This document shows, piece by piece, positions 54,046-63,098 of a stretch of DNA of 64,000 nucleotides (position 1 is its first letter; every line of letters starts with the position of its first letter). The notes under the pieces are model-generated. The model was not told where the DNA came from, ran no database searches, and was given only the letters and a program-made list of their open reading frames with translations. The translations under genes and the position numbers were made by a program. The DNA lies in NCBI GenBank assembly GCA_028281495.1, contig JANQJU010000065.1, positions 1 to 64,000 of the forward strand. Reading direction: 5' to 3'. Origin of the DNA: SAR324 cluster bacterium. Lineage in GTDB: Bacteria > SAR324 > NAC60-12.

Positions 54046-54491
54046 GGGGTGTCTCCTTTCGTTTCCAATTGCTGAATTTGCTGACAAAGGCTGAAGATTA
54101 TGCTCCGGGCCAGTGCTTCATTAGCCAGAAATCTCATGAATAAATCTTCATGCTCTAAAGAAAGAACAATTGAAGGTGCCGTAGCCTTCAAGGTGTAAGA
54201 GGCAATTTGTGGAGCCAAACAAGCAGTTCCACCTAACGAAGTTCCTGGCTCAACGGAGGAGCTGGATTTACCAGTTTCTATACGAAGTTGCCCTTCAGCC
54301 AGTATGATCAGCCGAGTGAGCAGATGGCCCTTAAACACCAAGGTCCTCCCTGCATCCACTTCCATCACATGCATGGAATCTGCGAGAGACGCGAGGTTTT
54401 CTTCCCGAACGAGATGAAAGATGTTCACTTCCTTAAGGAATCGTATTTTTTCGGCTTTCAACCAGACCCTGTCTGATGTGGAAGTGCTCAT
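54042..54491 (-). CDS. Cyclic-nucleotide-binding-like domain protein
   Basis: This 149-residue protein is a single cNMP-binding-type beta-roll: FLKEVNIFHLVREENLASLADSMHVMEVDAGRTLVFKGHLLTRLIILAEGQLRIETG, then SLGGTACLAPQIASYTLKATAPSIVLSLEHEDLFMRFL. The phosphate-binding cassette (normally GELALL...PRAAT) is degenerate, reading GGTACLAPQIASYT, so cAMP binding is not assured. No DNA-binding domain is attached. It overlaps the NTT/HEAT gene upstream and the DUF697 gene downstream by 4 bp each. In related proteins this domain is fused to NTT-HEAT, so it is probably a subunit of that protein. Confidence 0.85.
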   Translation of the reverse strand: MSTSTSDRVWLKAEKIRFLKEVNIFHLVREENLASLADSMHVMEVDAGRTLVFKGHLLTRLIILAEGQLRIETGKSSSSVEPGTSLGGTACLAPQIASYTLKATAPSIVLSLEHEDLFMRFLANEALARSIIFSLCQQIQQLETKGDTP

Positions 54492-57400
54492 ACCGATGCT
54501 GAGGGTTCCATAGTGTTTTTGTTGGCTTGTAGCAAGGTCATGATCAAATCGACAATCTGGCGATTGGGATCATCCAGTAATTGTCCTGCCCGTTCATAAA
54601 ATTTTTCTGGGGCCAGTTGATGCAATCCCCATACGGCGGTTTCCCGAATCAACGGATCGTTGTGTTCAAGGAGTCGTGCTACATTGTCACTGAACTCGTG
54701 GATATCACATTCGAAGATACAATACAATCCTTGCACTCGGGTCCAGGAACTGGCTTCGTAGCGCGGATCAAAAGCGATGCGACGCAACCATTCTTGGTCG
54801 GAAACGGACTCAGGAAGCAGGTCATTCATTCGGTTTACTAACGTTTTGTTGTTCAGCTCGGTTAGCACGCTTTCCAACCAAGGATATCCGTCTTGATGAC
54901 GATAAGGTTGAATTAAGCTTCGGATGTGATCCTTGTGTTTTTTGGAAAAAGAAGCGGTGGGATCATGAATCACTTTGTGCTCGTAAGGTGCCAATTCTCG
55001 ATTTCCTTGAAGGATTTGCAGCAAAGCAAACAACCGAATTCGGTTTTGATTGAGTTCGTCATCAAATGCTTTCACCAACCTCTGAAATTCTTTCTTTGGG
55101 CTGAGATCGCGGTATGCAGCTATTGTTTGATGAATGTCTTGTGTCTCAACAGGAATGAGCACAAGCATTCGTTCCCGCAGTTCTTCTGAGATCCCTGTGG
55201 GATTGCTACTCAGCCCTCGAAAAATTTGAGCACGAATCGTGGCATTGGGAAGTTGCAGAGCATCTAAAAGCAAATCATGCTGGTTGGAATTCGCTAATGA
55301 TCCCAACATCTGTGCAGCTCGTAGACGACGAGACAATGGTTCCTGATCGTCGAATAGAATTTCAGTGAACAGATTCGTTTCGTTAGCCGTCACCGGATAG
55401 GTGTATTCTGGAGCACGCAAATACCCCATCATTGTGACAGATTCCAAAACAAAACGGGCGCGGTTAGAAACAATTTCAGCAGGATCTTGAAGCATTGGCA
55501 CCACGTATTCAGCAAGCACCTGTGGCTTGCATTGCGAAAGCGCCCAAATTGCGGTTTCTCTTTGGACGGGATCTTCGGCGTATAGTTCCTCAGTGATTAA
55601 ATCGCTGAGAGTCGAATACTTTAAAGATCCAGCCACTTGCAGTGCGCAGGTTTTGGTCCACGGCGAGATCCACTTGTCTTCACGGGACAAAATTTTACGC
55701 AAACGCCTTTCCCTGCTGAGCGAATCCATACGGTAAAAGTTTTTCATTTGTTGCAAGCGGTTGTAGTCGCTCAAGTTTCGTTCGAGCAACGGAAACATCC
55801 GAACCTTCAAATTTTTGGGAACTAGCTTTTCTAAGGTTTTTAAACCATTCCAGTGTTTTTCGGTGAGACGGCTTTCTAGATTGTGACGAATCTGTAAAAC
55901 GTCTTCTGGAGGATAGATGAAGCTCAATAACAGAAAGACTCGATCTATGTTGTCCCGAATTTCGTCTCTTAAGGCAGCAACCAATAGATCGGCCCCAGGA
56001 TAATCTTCTAAATCGTGAATCGCAGCATAAGCACGCGTGGCCATTTCCAACTCAACCTCGATGGTATTGAGCACATTCGGACGTTGAGAACGAGGCGCGT
56101 GATAGTCTCGTTGAGACAATGCCCGATATATCTCGTGACGCACTTGTTGATCTGAATACTCGAAATGTTCAATTAACAGTTTGTAACTCGCTTTGGAGGT
56201 CAAAGCTCCACACACTTTAGCCAAACTGCCTGCTACGAAACGCGATTGATTTGGATCGTTCAAACCCCGTTCTACAACAAAAAAAGCTCCGTCACCTCCG
56301 ATCACCAAGGTCTTAATTGCGGGGTACCGAAGGGAGCGAACCGACAAAGCCTCCAACACCAAAGGCCATAAATTTTCGTTTTTTAAGACGCTTGTGGCTC
56401 GTAAAGCGGCCTTACCCACTATCGGATTAGGATCACGAAGCAATTCGACTAAAGCGTGATAATAACTTGGCATTGCTGCCGATTCTAAGATTTCGCATGC
56501 GAATTTCCTATCAGCAATTTTAGGAGACTTGATAAGGGTATCAAGAAATTCACCGGAAGCGACCGCGCCAGGCAATCCCCCCCCCTGTAACATTCCCAAC
56601 AAGGCCCCTTTGCGGACCTCAAGATCGTCATCTTTCAGATGGCTGAGCACTCGATTGAAAAGTGTCAAATCCGAGGAAGTGTCTATGAGAGGCAAAGTTT
56701 GAAGAATCGTCCCTTTTACTGTGGGTGAAGTTTCTCGGTCCAACAACTCAGCTACTGGAATGAGCATGGTTTTGATGGAGTTGTCCCGAATGATGCGCAC
56801 CACTTCTCCACGGACATCTTCGTGTTCGCTATGCAAATACCTTTCGAAATATTCATTGAGATTATCAGGGCTCAACTGTTCTAGGGACCGTAGGATATAA
56901 ATCACTTCAGTTGCTGAGGCTTGTTCCAAGATTTTTTTGACAACGGTATCGTTCGTGAGCAAGTCCGGTGGCATCGCCAATAGACTGCGATTGAGCATTG
57001 CGTTCTGCAAGGTCAACAAATAATGCTTGCGAAGCATCACGATGCAAGCCATCCACCCCACTGCAATCCCGCAGATCAACGCGGCTAGCTCCACTGCGGT
57101 AGGATTCAACAGTTCTTGAATGCCCAGCAAAAGCACTCCGGCGGCCCCACCAGCAATTCGCCCTACCATGTTTTCGGAAAGGTTTTGGATGCGTTGGCGA
57201 TCTTGCGAAAAAAATGGGAGATACAGTTGCCCCGAAGCCGCTCGAAATAACGATTGACGGAACACCCACTCGATAAATCGGGTACCGCACATCAGCCAAA
57301 ATATAAGGGCTGCTTCTCGTTGGAAAAACCCTGCACCGGCCACTCCGCCGGCAGCCAAAAGAACCAACAGGGGAAGGACTCCAATGCTCCCAATAACGCC

Positions 57401-58318
57401 CAGCCATTTGAGGCTTACCCCCACCAACAACGTTCGTAAGATCAATGTGGAGAAACCGATAACGGCCATGAACATGCCCAAAAAACCAGCCAATTCAGGA
57501 GGGTAAGCAAACTGAGTTTGCGCTTGTTCGTAAAACGCCATGTCCACAAAATAATAAATGAGCATGGAAAAAGTCATCGTTACAAAGATCCAGCGGACAT
57601 ACGGATCACGATGCATACTTTCTTTGGAAGGCTTGGATGAAGTTGCAGTGCGTTTGGAAATACTTCCGGAGAGATCAACGTGGTTGTTCAACAAATACCA
57701 GGCCAAGCGTGCTCCAGCAATTGCGCCTACTGCGGAAAACAACAGAAGGTACGGAGTGTCGATCAACTTAACCAACCCAAACATGAGCAGACCGCCAACG
57801 GTCAATGCCACAACTTCTCCGGTTCCGATCAGCCCATAAAGTCGCTTTGCTTGCCCAACATGGAAGATCTGACGAGAGAATTCCCAAAACACCATGTTGC
57901 CCAAAACCCATTGCACTTCAAACCATACCAACGCGGCGAAAGTAGGCCATTTTCCTAAGACATCCAGCAACAAATACAACAGCACCAAAGGAGCGACTGA
58001 CAGCACACCGATCCAGATCATCAGGACACGATGAAAAGAGAATCGCGCTTTTAAGTTTTGATATAACCAACCCGTGCATGGGATCGTGACCGCCAAACTA
58101 ATATAAACCCACGGTAAAACTTCGGCTCCGTATCGGTTCAAAAACATGGTTTGCGCCGCGACCCCGGTGAAAACTTGTGGAATTCCCAGGATGCAGAAGG
58201 CCAAAACCGCCATGAGCAACGTCAATTGCCGTTCTTCCGGTTTCACCAATGTGCGAAGAGGAGAACGAAAGAACAGGAAGTCCCGCCCTCGATAAAATGT
58301 ATTCAGAAAAGCACTCAT
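54488..58318 (-). CDS. NTT (ATP/ADP antiporter)-like membrane protein with HEAT repeats
   Basis: This 1276-residue protein begins with about twelve membrane helices (residues 30-440) of the ATP/ADP antiporter-like (NTT, TlcA) superfamily; the start RTLVKPEERQLTLLMAVLAFCILGI and VWFEVQWVLGNMVFWEFSRQIFHVGQAKRLYGLIGTGEV match such proteins. From about residue 460 to the end lie many HEAT-like repeats (LLDRETSPTVKGTILQTLP, ELLRDPNPIVGKAALRATS, VARLLEHNDPLIRETAVWGLHQL). Known NTT-HEAT proteins in free-living bacteria lack proven nucleotide transport. It follows the adenylate cyclase stop by 6 bp and overlaps the cNMP-binding-like gene, so a signalling or adaptor role is suggested. Confidence 0.85.
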   Translation of the reverse strand: MSAFLNTFYRGRDFLFFRSPLRTLVKPEERQLTLLMAVLAFCILGIPQVFTGVAAQTMFLNRYGAEVLPWVYISLAVTIPCTGWLYQNLKARFSFHRVLMIWIGVLSVAPLVLLYLLLDVLGKWPTFAALVWFEVQWVLGNMVFWEFSRQIFHVGQAKRLYGLIGTGEVVALTVGGLLMFGLVKLIDTPYLLLFSAVGAIAGARLAWYLLNNHVDLSGSISKRTATSSKPSKESMHRDPYVRWIFVTMTFSMLIYYFVDMAFYEQAQTQFAYPPELAGFLGMFMAVIGFSTLILRTLLVGVSLKWLGVIGSIGVLPLLVLLAAGGVAGAGFFQREAALIFWLMCGTRFIEWVFRQSLFRAASGQLYLPFFSQDRQRIQNLSENMVGRIAGGAAGVLLLGIQELLNPTAVELAALICGIAVGWMACIVMLRKHYLLTLQNAMLNRSLLAMPPDLLTNDTVVKKILEQASATEVIYILRSLEQLSPDNLNEYFERYLHSEHEDVRGEVVRIIRDNSIKTMLIPVAELLDRETSPTVKGTILQTLPLIDTSSDLTLFNRVLSHLKDDDLEVRKGALLGMLQGGGLPGAVASGEFLDTLIKSPKIADRKFACEILESAAMPSYYHALVELLRDPNPIVGKAALRATSVLKNENLWPLVLEALSVRSLRYPAIKTLVIGGDGAFFVVERGLNDPNQSRFVAGSLAKVCGALTSKASYKLLIEHFEYSDQQVRHEIYRALSQRDYHAPRSQRPNVLNTIEVELEMATRAYAAIHDLEDYPGADLLVAALRDEIRDNIDRVFLLLSFIYPPEDVLQIRHNLESRLTEKHWNGLKTLEKLVPKNLKVRMFPLLERNLSDYNRLQQMKNFYRMDSLSRERRLRKILSREDKWISPWTKTCALQVAGSLKYSTLSDLITEELYAEDPVQRETAIWALSQCKPQVLAEYVVPMLQDPAEIVSNRARFVLESVTMMGYLRAPEYTYPVTANETNLFTEILFDDQEPLSRRLRAAQMLGSLANSNQHDLLLDALQLPNATIRAQIFRGLSSNPTGISEELRERMLVLIPVETQDIHQTIAAYRDLSPKKEFQRLVKAFDDELNQNRIRLFALLQILQGNRELAPYEHKVIHDPTASFSKKHKDHIRSLIQPYRHQDGYPWLESVLTELNNKTLVNRMNDLLPESVSDQEWLRRIAFDPRYEASSWTRVQGLYCIFECDIHEFSDNVARLLEHNDPLIRETAVWGLHQLAPEKFYERAGQLLDDPNRQIVDLIMTLLQANKNTMEPSASV

Positions 58319-58324
58319 CGTATT

Positions 58325-60397
58325 TTATTTATAGTCCAACATAATCGCACCATCCCAATTGGTTGGAAGGGCCATATGTCGAAGCTTTTCGCATTGTGAG
58401 ATGTGGACACGCGCAGCAAGATCGCCAGGATGAATCTCTAAGGCCTGCTGAAAACAAGCAATCGCTTCATCCCAATTTTTTTTCTGTCGTGCGACCAACC
58501 CCGCATAAATATGGTCAGCCGAGCTCCGCTTGAGTGTGCGGATTTCCGGGCTGTCTCCTTCGTAAAGTTCAAAAATGTGGATTGGCTCGGACTTTCCTTT
58601 CACACGGACCCAATCCAATTCTCGCACCAAGTAATCTCCCAATTCTCGAACCAGTTGGTAGGTTTCTCCGCTGATGATAATTTTTGCACCATACGGTTTC
58701 GTGAGTCCTTCCAATCGAGAAGCCACATTCACACTATCGCCTAGTACGGTAGAATCCATTCGGTCTTTGGAGCCTACGGTTCCAATCACCGCAGGGCCAC
58801 TATGAATCCCGATACCTATGGCAATAGGGGCGGAGCCTTCACTAGCGCGTTGTTTATTGTATGCTCGGACAGCTTCCTGCATTGCCAAAGCAGCCAAAAT
58901 GCTATCCCGTGCTTGTTTGGGAATCGTGGGATTTGCAAACAAAGCCATGATGGCATCACCAATAAACTTATCGATGAACCCATTATGTCCGTGAATCGGA
59001 TGGTTCATGCGCTCAAAGTAATCATTCACAAAATCGAGGATTTGTTGAGGACTCAACGCTTCCGAGAGCGTCGTGAAAGACCTTAAATCGGCAAAGAGTA
59101 TGGTGAGCTGTTCACTTTGGGCCTCGCCTAACTGAATGTTTTCAATGCCTTCTTGGGCAATTCTTTGAAGAAACTGTTGGGGAACAAACTTCTGAAACGT
59201 CAGAGTTAGCGATTCGGCCCTCGCCTTCGCCACCTTGAGACCTTGTGCCATTTCGTTGAATTGCGAAGCAAGTGTTCCGATTTCGTCCTGAGTGTTGATG
59301 GAAAGTTCCACATCCAAATTGCCGTGTCCGATTTCTTTTGCTCCATGTTCCAACGCGTATATCGGTTTGATGATCAAGAAATTAATCAAAAGAAAGAACA
59401 AAGTCACCGTTAAAAATATAGTGAGAACCATGATTGCGGCAACCAACATTCCGAGCTTCTGGCTTTCTGCCAACAACTCTTGCTCGGGTAGCACGACAAA
59501 AAGATACAAATTTTTGTGCAATTTGCGGCTCTGGATAAAGGCGGGTTCTTGCTGGTATTCTGTTTCCAACACCGAGGTATTATTGCCATCGAGTGAAATC
59601 TGCTGAAGCAGGTCATCAGAAACCGGCTTTCCGACTTCGTTTTCGTTTGGATGAAATAAAATCTCACCCTGATCGTTGGCAAAAAAGATAAAGCCTGTCT
59701 TTCCGATTCGATTTTCTAAGACCTGCCGCTTTAAAAAGTTCAATCGGATTGTTATGAGCAAGTAGCCTCGAAGCTTCGGTTCTCTATCTTCTGCTAAGTC
59801 TTGTTTGACATCAGCAATAAACAACTTATGCGAAGCCAAAAACGCGTACTCGTTATTATCGGGATTTTTAAAAACCGTGGTGTAGATTTCTGACTCACTT
59901 TGAGACAAAGAAAGAAAGTAGGGAGTCTCCCCTTCCTCTTCAGTGATATTGGGTGAGTGCTCTGTCGAAAAACGGGCATCTTCATAACCATCTTTGAGCA
60001 ATATCCGGATTTCATAATAGTCGGGGTAAGCATCACTGTAGGTTTTGAATAACTTGAGGAGCGGTATATTCAAGACTTCATAGCGGTCCAACTCGTCAGC
60101 GAGCATATAATTTCGAACAAGCCGAGACACCGAAAACAAATGGGCATTGGAAGTCGCCGTTTGGATCGTGAGTTTGGTATTGATAGCGACTTGGTTCACC
60201 AAGGTATTGATCTGATCAAAAATCGTCTGCTGGGAGGTGTCTTGAAGGCGATAATACGCAATCAGGCCTAAACTCAATAGAGGCAGTACGATTAAAGGGA
60301 TGATGATCAGCGTGACCTTGGCTTTAAGATTCATCTGAAGTGCCTGTGCTGTTTGAACGTCATTTGCCTTTAAAAACTTGGACTTTGGCTCTTTCAT
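58325..60397 (-). CDS. Cache-HAMP class III adenylate/guanylate cyclase
   Basis: This 690-residue membrane cyclase has a first helix at about 27-50, a double-Cache-like periplasmic sensor (about 51-305), a second helix at about 308-335, a HAMP domain (IKPIYALEHGAKEIGHGNLDVELS), and a cyclase domain at about 425-605. Both metal-binding Asp residues are present (LTILFADLRSFTTL; DKFIGDAIMALFANP), as is GTVGSKDRMDSTVLGDSVNVASRLEGL. A single TPR-like unit ends the protein. It should make cAMP in response to an extracellular ligand. It is 116 bp downstream of a polyamine-type binding protein and 6 bp upstream of the NTT-HEAT gene. An ATG at codon 22 is another possible start. Confidence 0.92.
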   Translation of the reverse strand: MKEPKSKFLKANDVQTAQALQMNLKAKVTLIIIPLIVLPLLSLGLIAYYRLQDTSQQTIFDQINTLVNQVAINTKLTIQTATSNAHLFSVSRLVRNYMLADELDRYEVLNIPLLKLFKTYSDAYPDYYEIRILLKDGYEDARFSTEHSPNITEEEGETPYFLSLSQSESEIYTTVFKNPDNNEYAFLASHKLFIADVKQDLAEDREPKLRGYLLITIRLNFLKRQVLENRIGKTGFIFFANDQGEILFHPNENEVGKPVSDDLLQQISLDGNNTSVLETEYQQEPAFIQSRKLHKNLYLFVVLPEQELLAESQKLGMLVAAIMVLTIFLTVTLFFLLINFLIIKPIYALEHGAKEIGHGNLDVELSINTQDEIGTLASQFNEMAQGLKVAKARAESLTLTFQKFVPQQFLQRIAQEGIENIQLGEAQSEQLTILFADLRSFTTLSEALSPQQILDFVNDYFERMNHPIHGHNGFIDKFIGDAIMALFANPTIPKQARDSILAALAMQEAVRAYNKQRASEGSAPIAIGIGIHSGPAVIGTVGSKDRMDSTVLGDSVNVASRLEGLTKPYGAKIIISGETYQLVRELGDYLVRELDWVRVKGKSEPIHIFELYEGDSPEIRTLKRSSADHIYAGLVARQKKNWDEAIACFQQALEIHPGDLAARVHISQCEKLRHMALPTNWDGAIMLDYK

Positions 60398-60513
60398 TGG
60401 GAAGTCGATTTGAGGTTTATCAAAGAACCGACGACTTCAAAAGAAAGAAGGAATCGGGTCGCATTGAAGAACACACGACCCCACCATATCAAAATAAAAA
60501 ATTAGGTCCAAAC

Positions 60514-61578
60514 TTAGTCAAAGTGAACTTTCGCATAAATGCTGTTGATCGTCTTTTTGATTCTGGGCTTGTAAGGCGCCTCTGTTTCTGAGCGAGCCAC
60601 AATTTCTTCAGGAGGATAAATCGCGGGGTTGTTTTTCAAATCGGCCGGAAGTAGTTTTTTGGCTGGTTGGTTACAGGTTGCGTAAAAAACACTTTCTGTG
60701 ATTCTAGCGGCATTTTTGGGTTCATGGATGAAATTGATAAATTCCATTGCCAACTTTTTCTTTTTAGAACTTGCCATCACAACTAAGTTATCTACCCAGA
60801 TTTCTCCTCCTTCCTTTGGAAGAACGTAAACCACATTGGGATTGTAGCCTGAAAACCGGAAGGCATCTCCGTTCCATGACTGAGCTACCACCACTTCCCC
60901 ATTTAAAATTTCTGCTTTTTCAGCGACAACGGTATATCCAAAGCGTTTAATATATGGCTTGAGGTCCATCAGCAGTTTTTCAGCTTCTGCTAAGTTCTTT
61001 TTATTAGTCTTGAAAGCCGAATAACCTAACGCTTGCAAAGCAGCACCTAGCACGTTATCCGCATCGTCCAAAAGCATTATTTTGCCTTTGAGATCGTCAC
61101 TTGGATTGAACACTTGTTCCCAGCTGGTCAATTGTTCTTTCACTAGGTCTTTTCGATACATAAATCCGGTTGTCCCCCAGGTGTAGGGCACTGAATGAGA
61201 CTCGGCTTTATCGTAACGTGCTATACAATTCTTCTGAACGTTTTTCATGTTGGGAACCATTGAAAAATCGATAGGCTCCAACCATCCACGACGAACATAA
61301 GGCGCAATTTTATTCCCACCGAGCACTCCAACATCGTAACCGTCGGTGCTACTTTGCGACAACTTCTCATCCAAGTCTTGCTCCGACTCATACTCGATGA
61401 TATGGACTTTTACACCAAACTTAGTTTCAAAGTCTTTAACAACACCGGGGTCAATATACCCATCCCAATTAAAGAATGACAACCGCTCCTGTGCTTGTAA
61501 GGCAAAGCCTGAAACTCCTATGTAAAACCCGATGAGCAAGATTAATACTTTGCCAATTTTTTTTACTTTTTCTTTCAT
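60514..61578 (-). CDS. Polyamine-type extracellular solute-binding protein
   Basis: This 354-residue exported protein is of the PotD/PotF family, which binds spermidine or putrescine in the periplasm. A signal peptide ends near residue 30 (ALQAQE). The mature part begins LSFFNWDGYIDPGVVKDFETKFGVKVHIIEYESEQDLDEKL and later has VPYTWGTTGFMYRKDLV and YVLPKEGGEIWVDNLVV, matching the family closely. The ATG at 61578 has GGAG upstream; an in-frame extension to 61665 is rejected because it precedes the signal peptide and lacks a ribosome site. No permease or ATPase gene is present. The Cache-HAMP cyclase gene follows, so the protein may feed that sensor. Confidence 0.9.
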   Translation of the reverse strand: MKEKVKKIGKVLILLIGFYIGVSGFALQAQERLSFFNWDGYIDPGVVKDFETKFGVKVHIIEYESEQDLDEKLSQSSTDGYDVGVLGGNKIAPYVRRGWLEPIDFSMVPNMKNVQKNCIARYDKAESHSVPYTWGTTGFMYRKDLVKEQLTSWEQVFNPSDDLKGKIMLLDDADNVLGAALQALGYSAFKTNKKNLAEAEKLLMDLKPYIKRFGYTVVAEKAEILNGEVVVAQSWNGDAFRFSGYNPNVVYVLPKEGGEIWVDNLVVMASSKKKKLAMEFINFIHEPKNAARITESVFYATCNQPAKKLLPADLKNNPAIYPPEEIVARSETEAPYKPRIKKTINSIYAKVHFD

Positions 61579-61900
61579 ACTTTTCTCCACGTTGTTTAAT
61601 GTTTGCAGGCTATTGTCCATTAAATAGTGAGAATTAAATAAAAAATAAATACAACAAAAAAACAACGACTTAATTAAGACAATAGATGTAAGGTCTATTC
61701 CATTCTACAAGATTTTGTCAAGTTCAAAGGAGGGCGGTTTATGTGCATCAGCAACGAGCAAACATTCATTTAAAAAAGCCAAACATTCCAATAGGTTGAG
61801 ATTAAATTTGTGAGAGGGAAAAATGCCAAGAAAGAACGTGTTTAATTTTGAAAACACGGAATCAAATCACTGACACTATAAAATTGAGAGGGAGGAAATT
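61579..61900. other. Divergent promoter region with a duplicated gene start
   Basis: This 322-bp AT-rich gap separates the binding protein from the aminotransferase. At 61812-61840, GAGAGGG is followed by ATGCCAAGAAAGAA, resembling the aminotransferase start at 61887-61914 (GAGAGGG, TTGCCACAAAGAAA). The first copy opens a 16-codon frame (61823-61873, MPRKNVFNFENTESNH). It may be a leader peptide, or simply a decayed duplication of the start. Confidence 0.45.
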
Positions 61901-63097
61901 TTGCCACAAAGAAATACAAAAATGGAGTCTGATGAACTGTTTCTTGAAGACGATTTAGAACCGGTCTACAAGCAGTATTTTGCCGATATTGTTGAAAATG
62001 ATCGTACTCGTTTAAATCCATCTGGCTGGGTTCAATCCTACACAGAAGTAATCAACTATTTACCCGAATTTAGTATTAATTGGGAAAGGGCAGCGCGATA
62101 TTGCGTGGATGATGCCAAAGAACTCCAAGTGGCTAAAGAGGAGATCAACTATGTGCTCTCCCTGTGGTCTGATCATAGTCTCAGTTACGATGAGATCACG
62201 TATTCTCATTCCGGTGGATTAGCGATACTAACCGTGCTGGTCACGCTCATGGGTCAAGGAGTGCATACAATGCTTTTTGAAACCCCGAATTATTTCGCTG
62301 GAATCGCTCAAGCTAACGAACTGAAACAAAAGGTAAAACTGATTCCTACCTACAAAGCAACCGACTTCAAGCTAGAGATCTCGAAATCCATGATTCGTGA
62401 GCATTCCCCTTGTGCCGTTTGGATTTGCCAACCCAAAATGAGTCTTGGATATGATCACGATGTAAAATTCGTGGAAAATCTGCTCGATTCCCTGGGACCG
62501 CAAGACTATTTGATCATCGATGAAGTCAATGAACAACGATTTCCTATTTCCCTCTCCGCCATTAAAAACGATCATCCGAATTTGATCCGCATTCGAAGCT
62601 TCTTCAAAAGCATGGGTTTGAATGGTTTGAAATTATCCTACATTGTCCATGATCCCCGTTTGCGAGAGGAGATCATGCTCGCCCAAGTCCGATATGGCGG
62701 TAGCTTGAACGTCACAAGTCTGGAAGTGGCTCGATGTCTAGCAGACGCTGATCGCTTAAAAAAGCTGTTGATGGTGGCGAATCGCCAGGTCGTCCGCCTT
62801 CGTAAAAAAGCAGAAGAAAAAGTAATCAATACTCCATTGGAAGTGAGCAAACTCGTGAATGGCAACATAGGATCGTTACACCTAAATATGGAGTCACTAC
62901 CGGGTGGTTCAGAAGCTCAACATCCGAAGTTATTGCAGTATTGCCAACAAACCCAAATGCCCGTTTTCTTGGGTCGCAATATGGCCTTCGCCCGAGATCC
63001 AAAATGGGAGATGATACGAATGAACTATTTCATGCAGGAAAGCGACATCTTGGGGGGAATTGACAACATCTTGGAATATTACAAGATAGCCCAATAA
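61901..63097 (+). CDS. PLP-dependent aminotransferase, class I/II fold
   Basis: This 398-residue fold-type I PLP enzyme has the cofactor Lys in SFFKSMGLNGLKLSYIV, preceded by the PLP-contacting Asp in YLIIDEVNE and SHSGGLAIL. The C-terminal RMNY contains a possible carboxylate-binding Arg. The sequence is divergent from common biosynthetic aminotransferases and has some resemblance to capreomycidine synthase or arginine-modifying PLP enzymes, but the reaction is unknown. It starts at TTG, supported by a strong GGGAGG seven bases upstream; the next ATG, seven codons later, has no such site. It is convergent with the ABC exporter gene at the window edge. Confidence 0.85.
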   Translation: MPQRNTKMESDELFLEDDLEPVYKQYFADIVENDRTRLNPSGWVQSYTEVINYLPEFSINWERAARYCVDDAKELQVAKEEINYVLSLWSDHSLSYDEITYSHSGGLAILTVLVTLMGQGVHTMLFETPNYFAGIAQANELKQKVKLIPTYKATDFKLEISKSMIREHSPCAVWICQPKMSLGYDHDVKFVENLLDSLGPQDYLIIDEVNEQRFPISLSAIKNDHPNLIRIRSFFKSMGLNGLKLSYIVHDPRLREEIMLAQVRYGGSLNVTSLEVARCLADADRLKKLLMVANRQVVRLRKKAEEKVINTPLEVSKLVNGNIGSLHLNMESLPGGSEAQHPKLLQYCQQTQMPVFLGRNMAFARDPKWEMIRMNYFMQESDILGGIDNILEYYKIAQ

Positions 63098-63098
63098 T

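Noticed and set aside
61823..61873. 16-codon frame as a modified-peptide precursor gene
   Set aside because: It resembles the start of the neighbouring aminotransferase gene, so a duplication is more likely; kept only as a weak finding.
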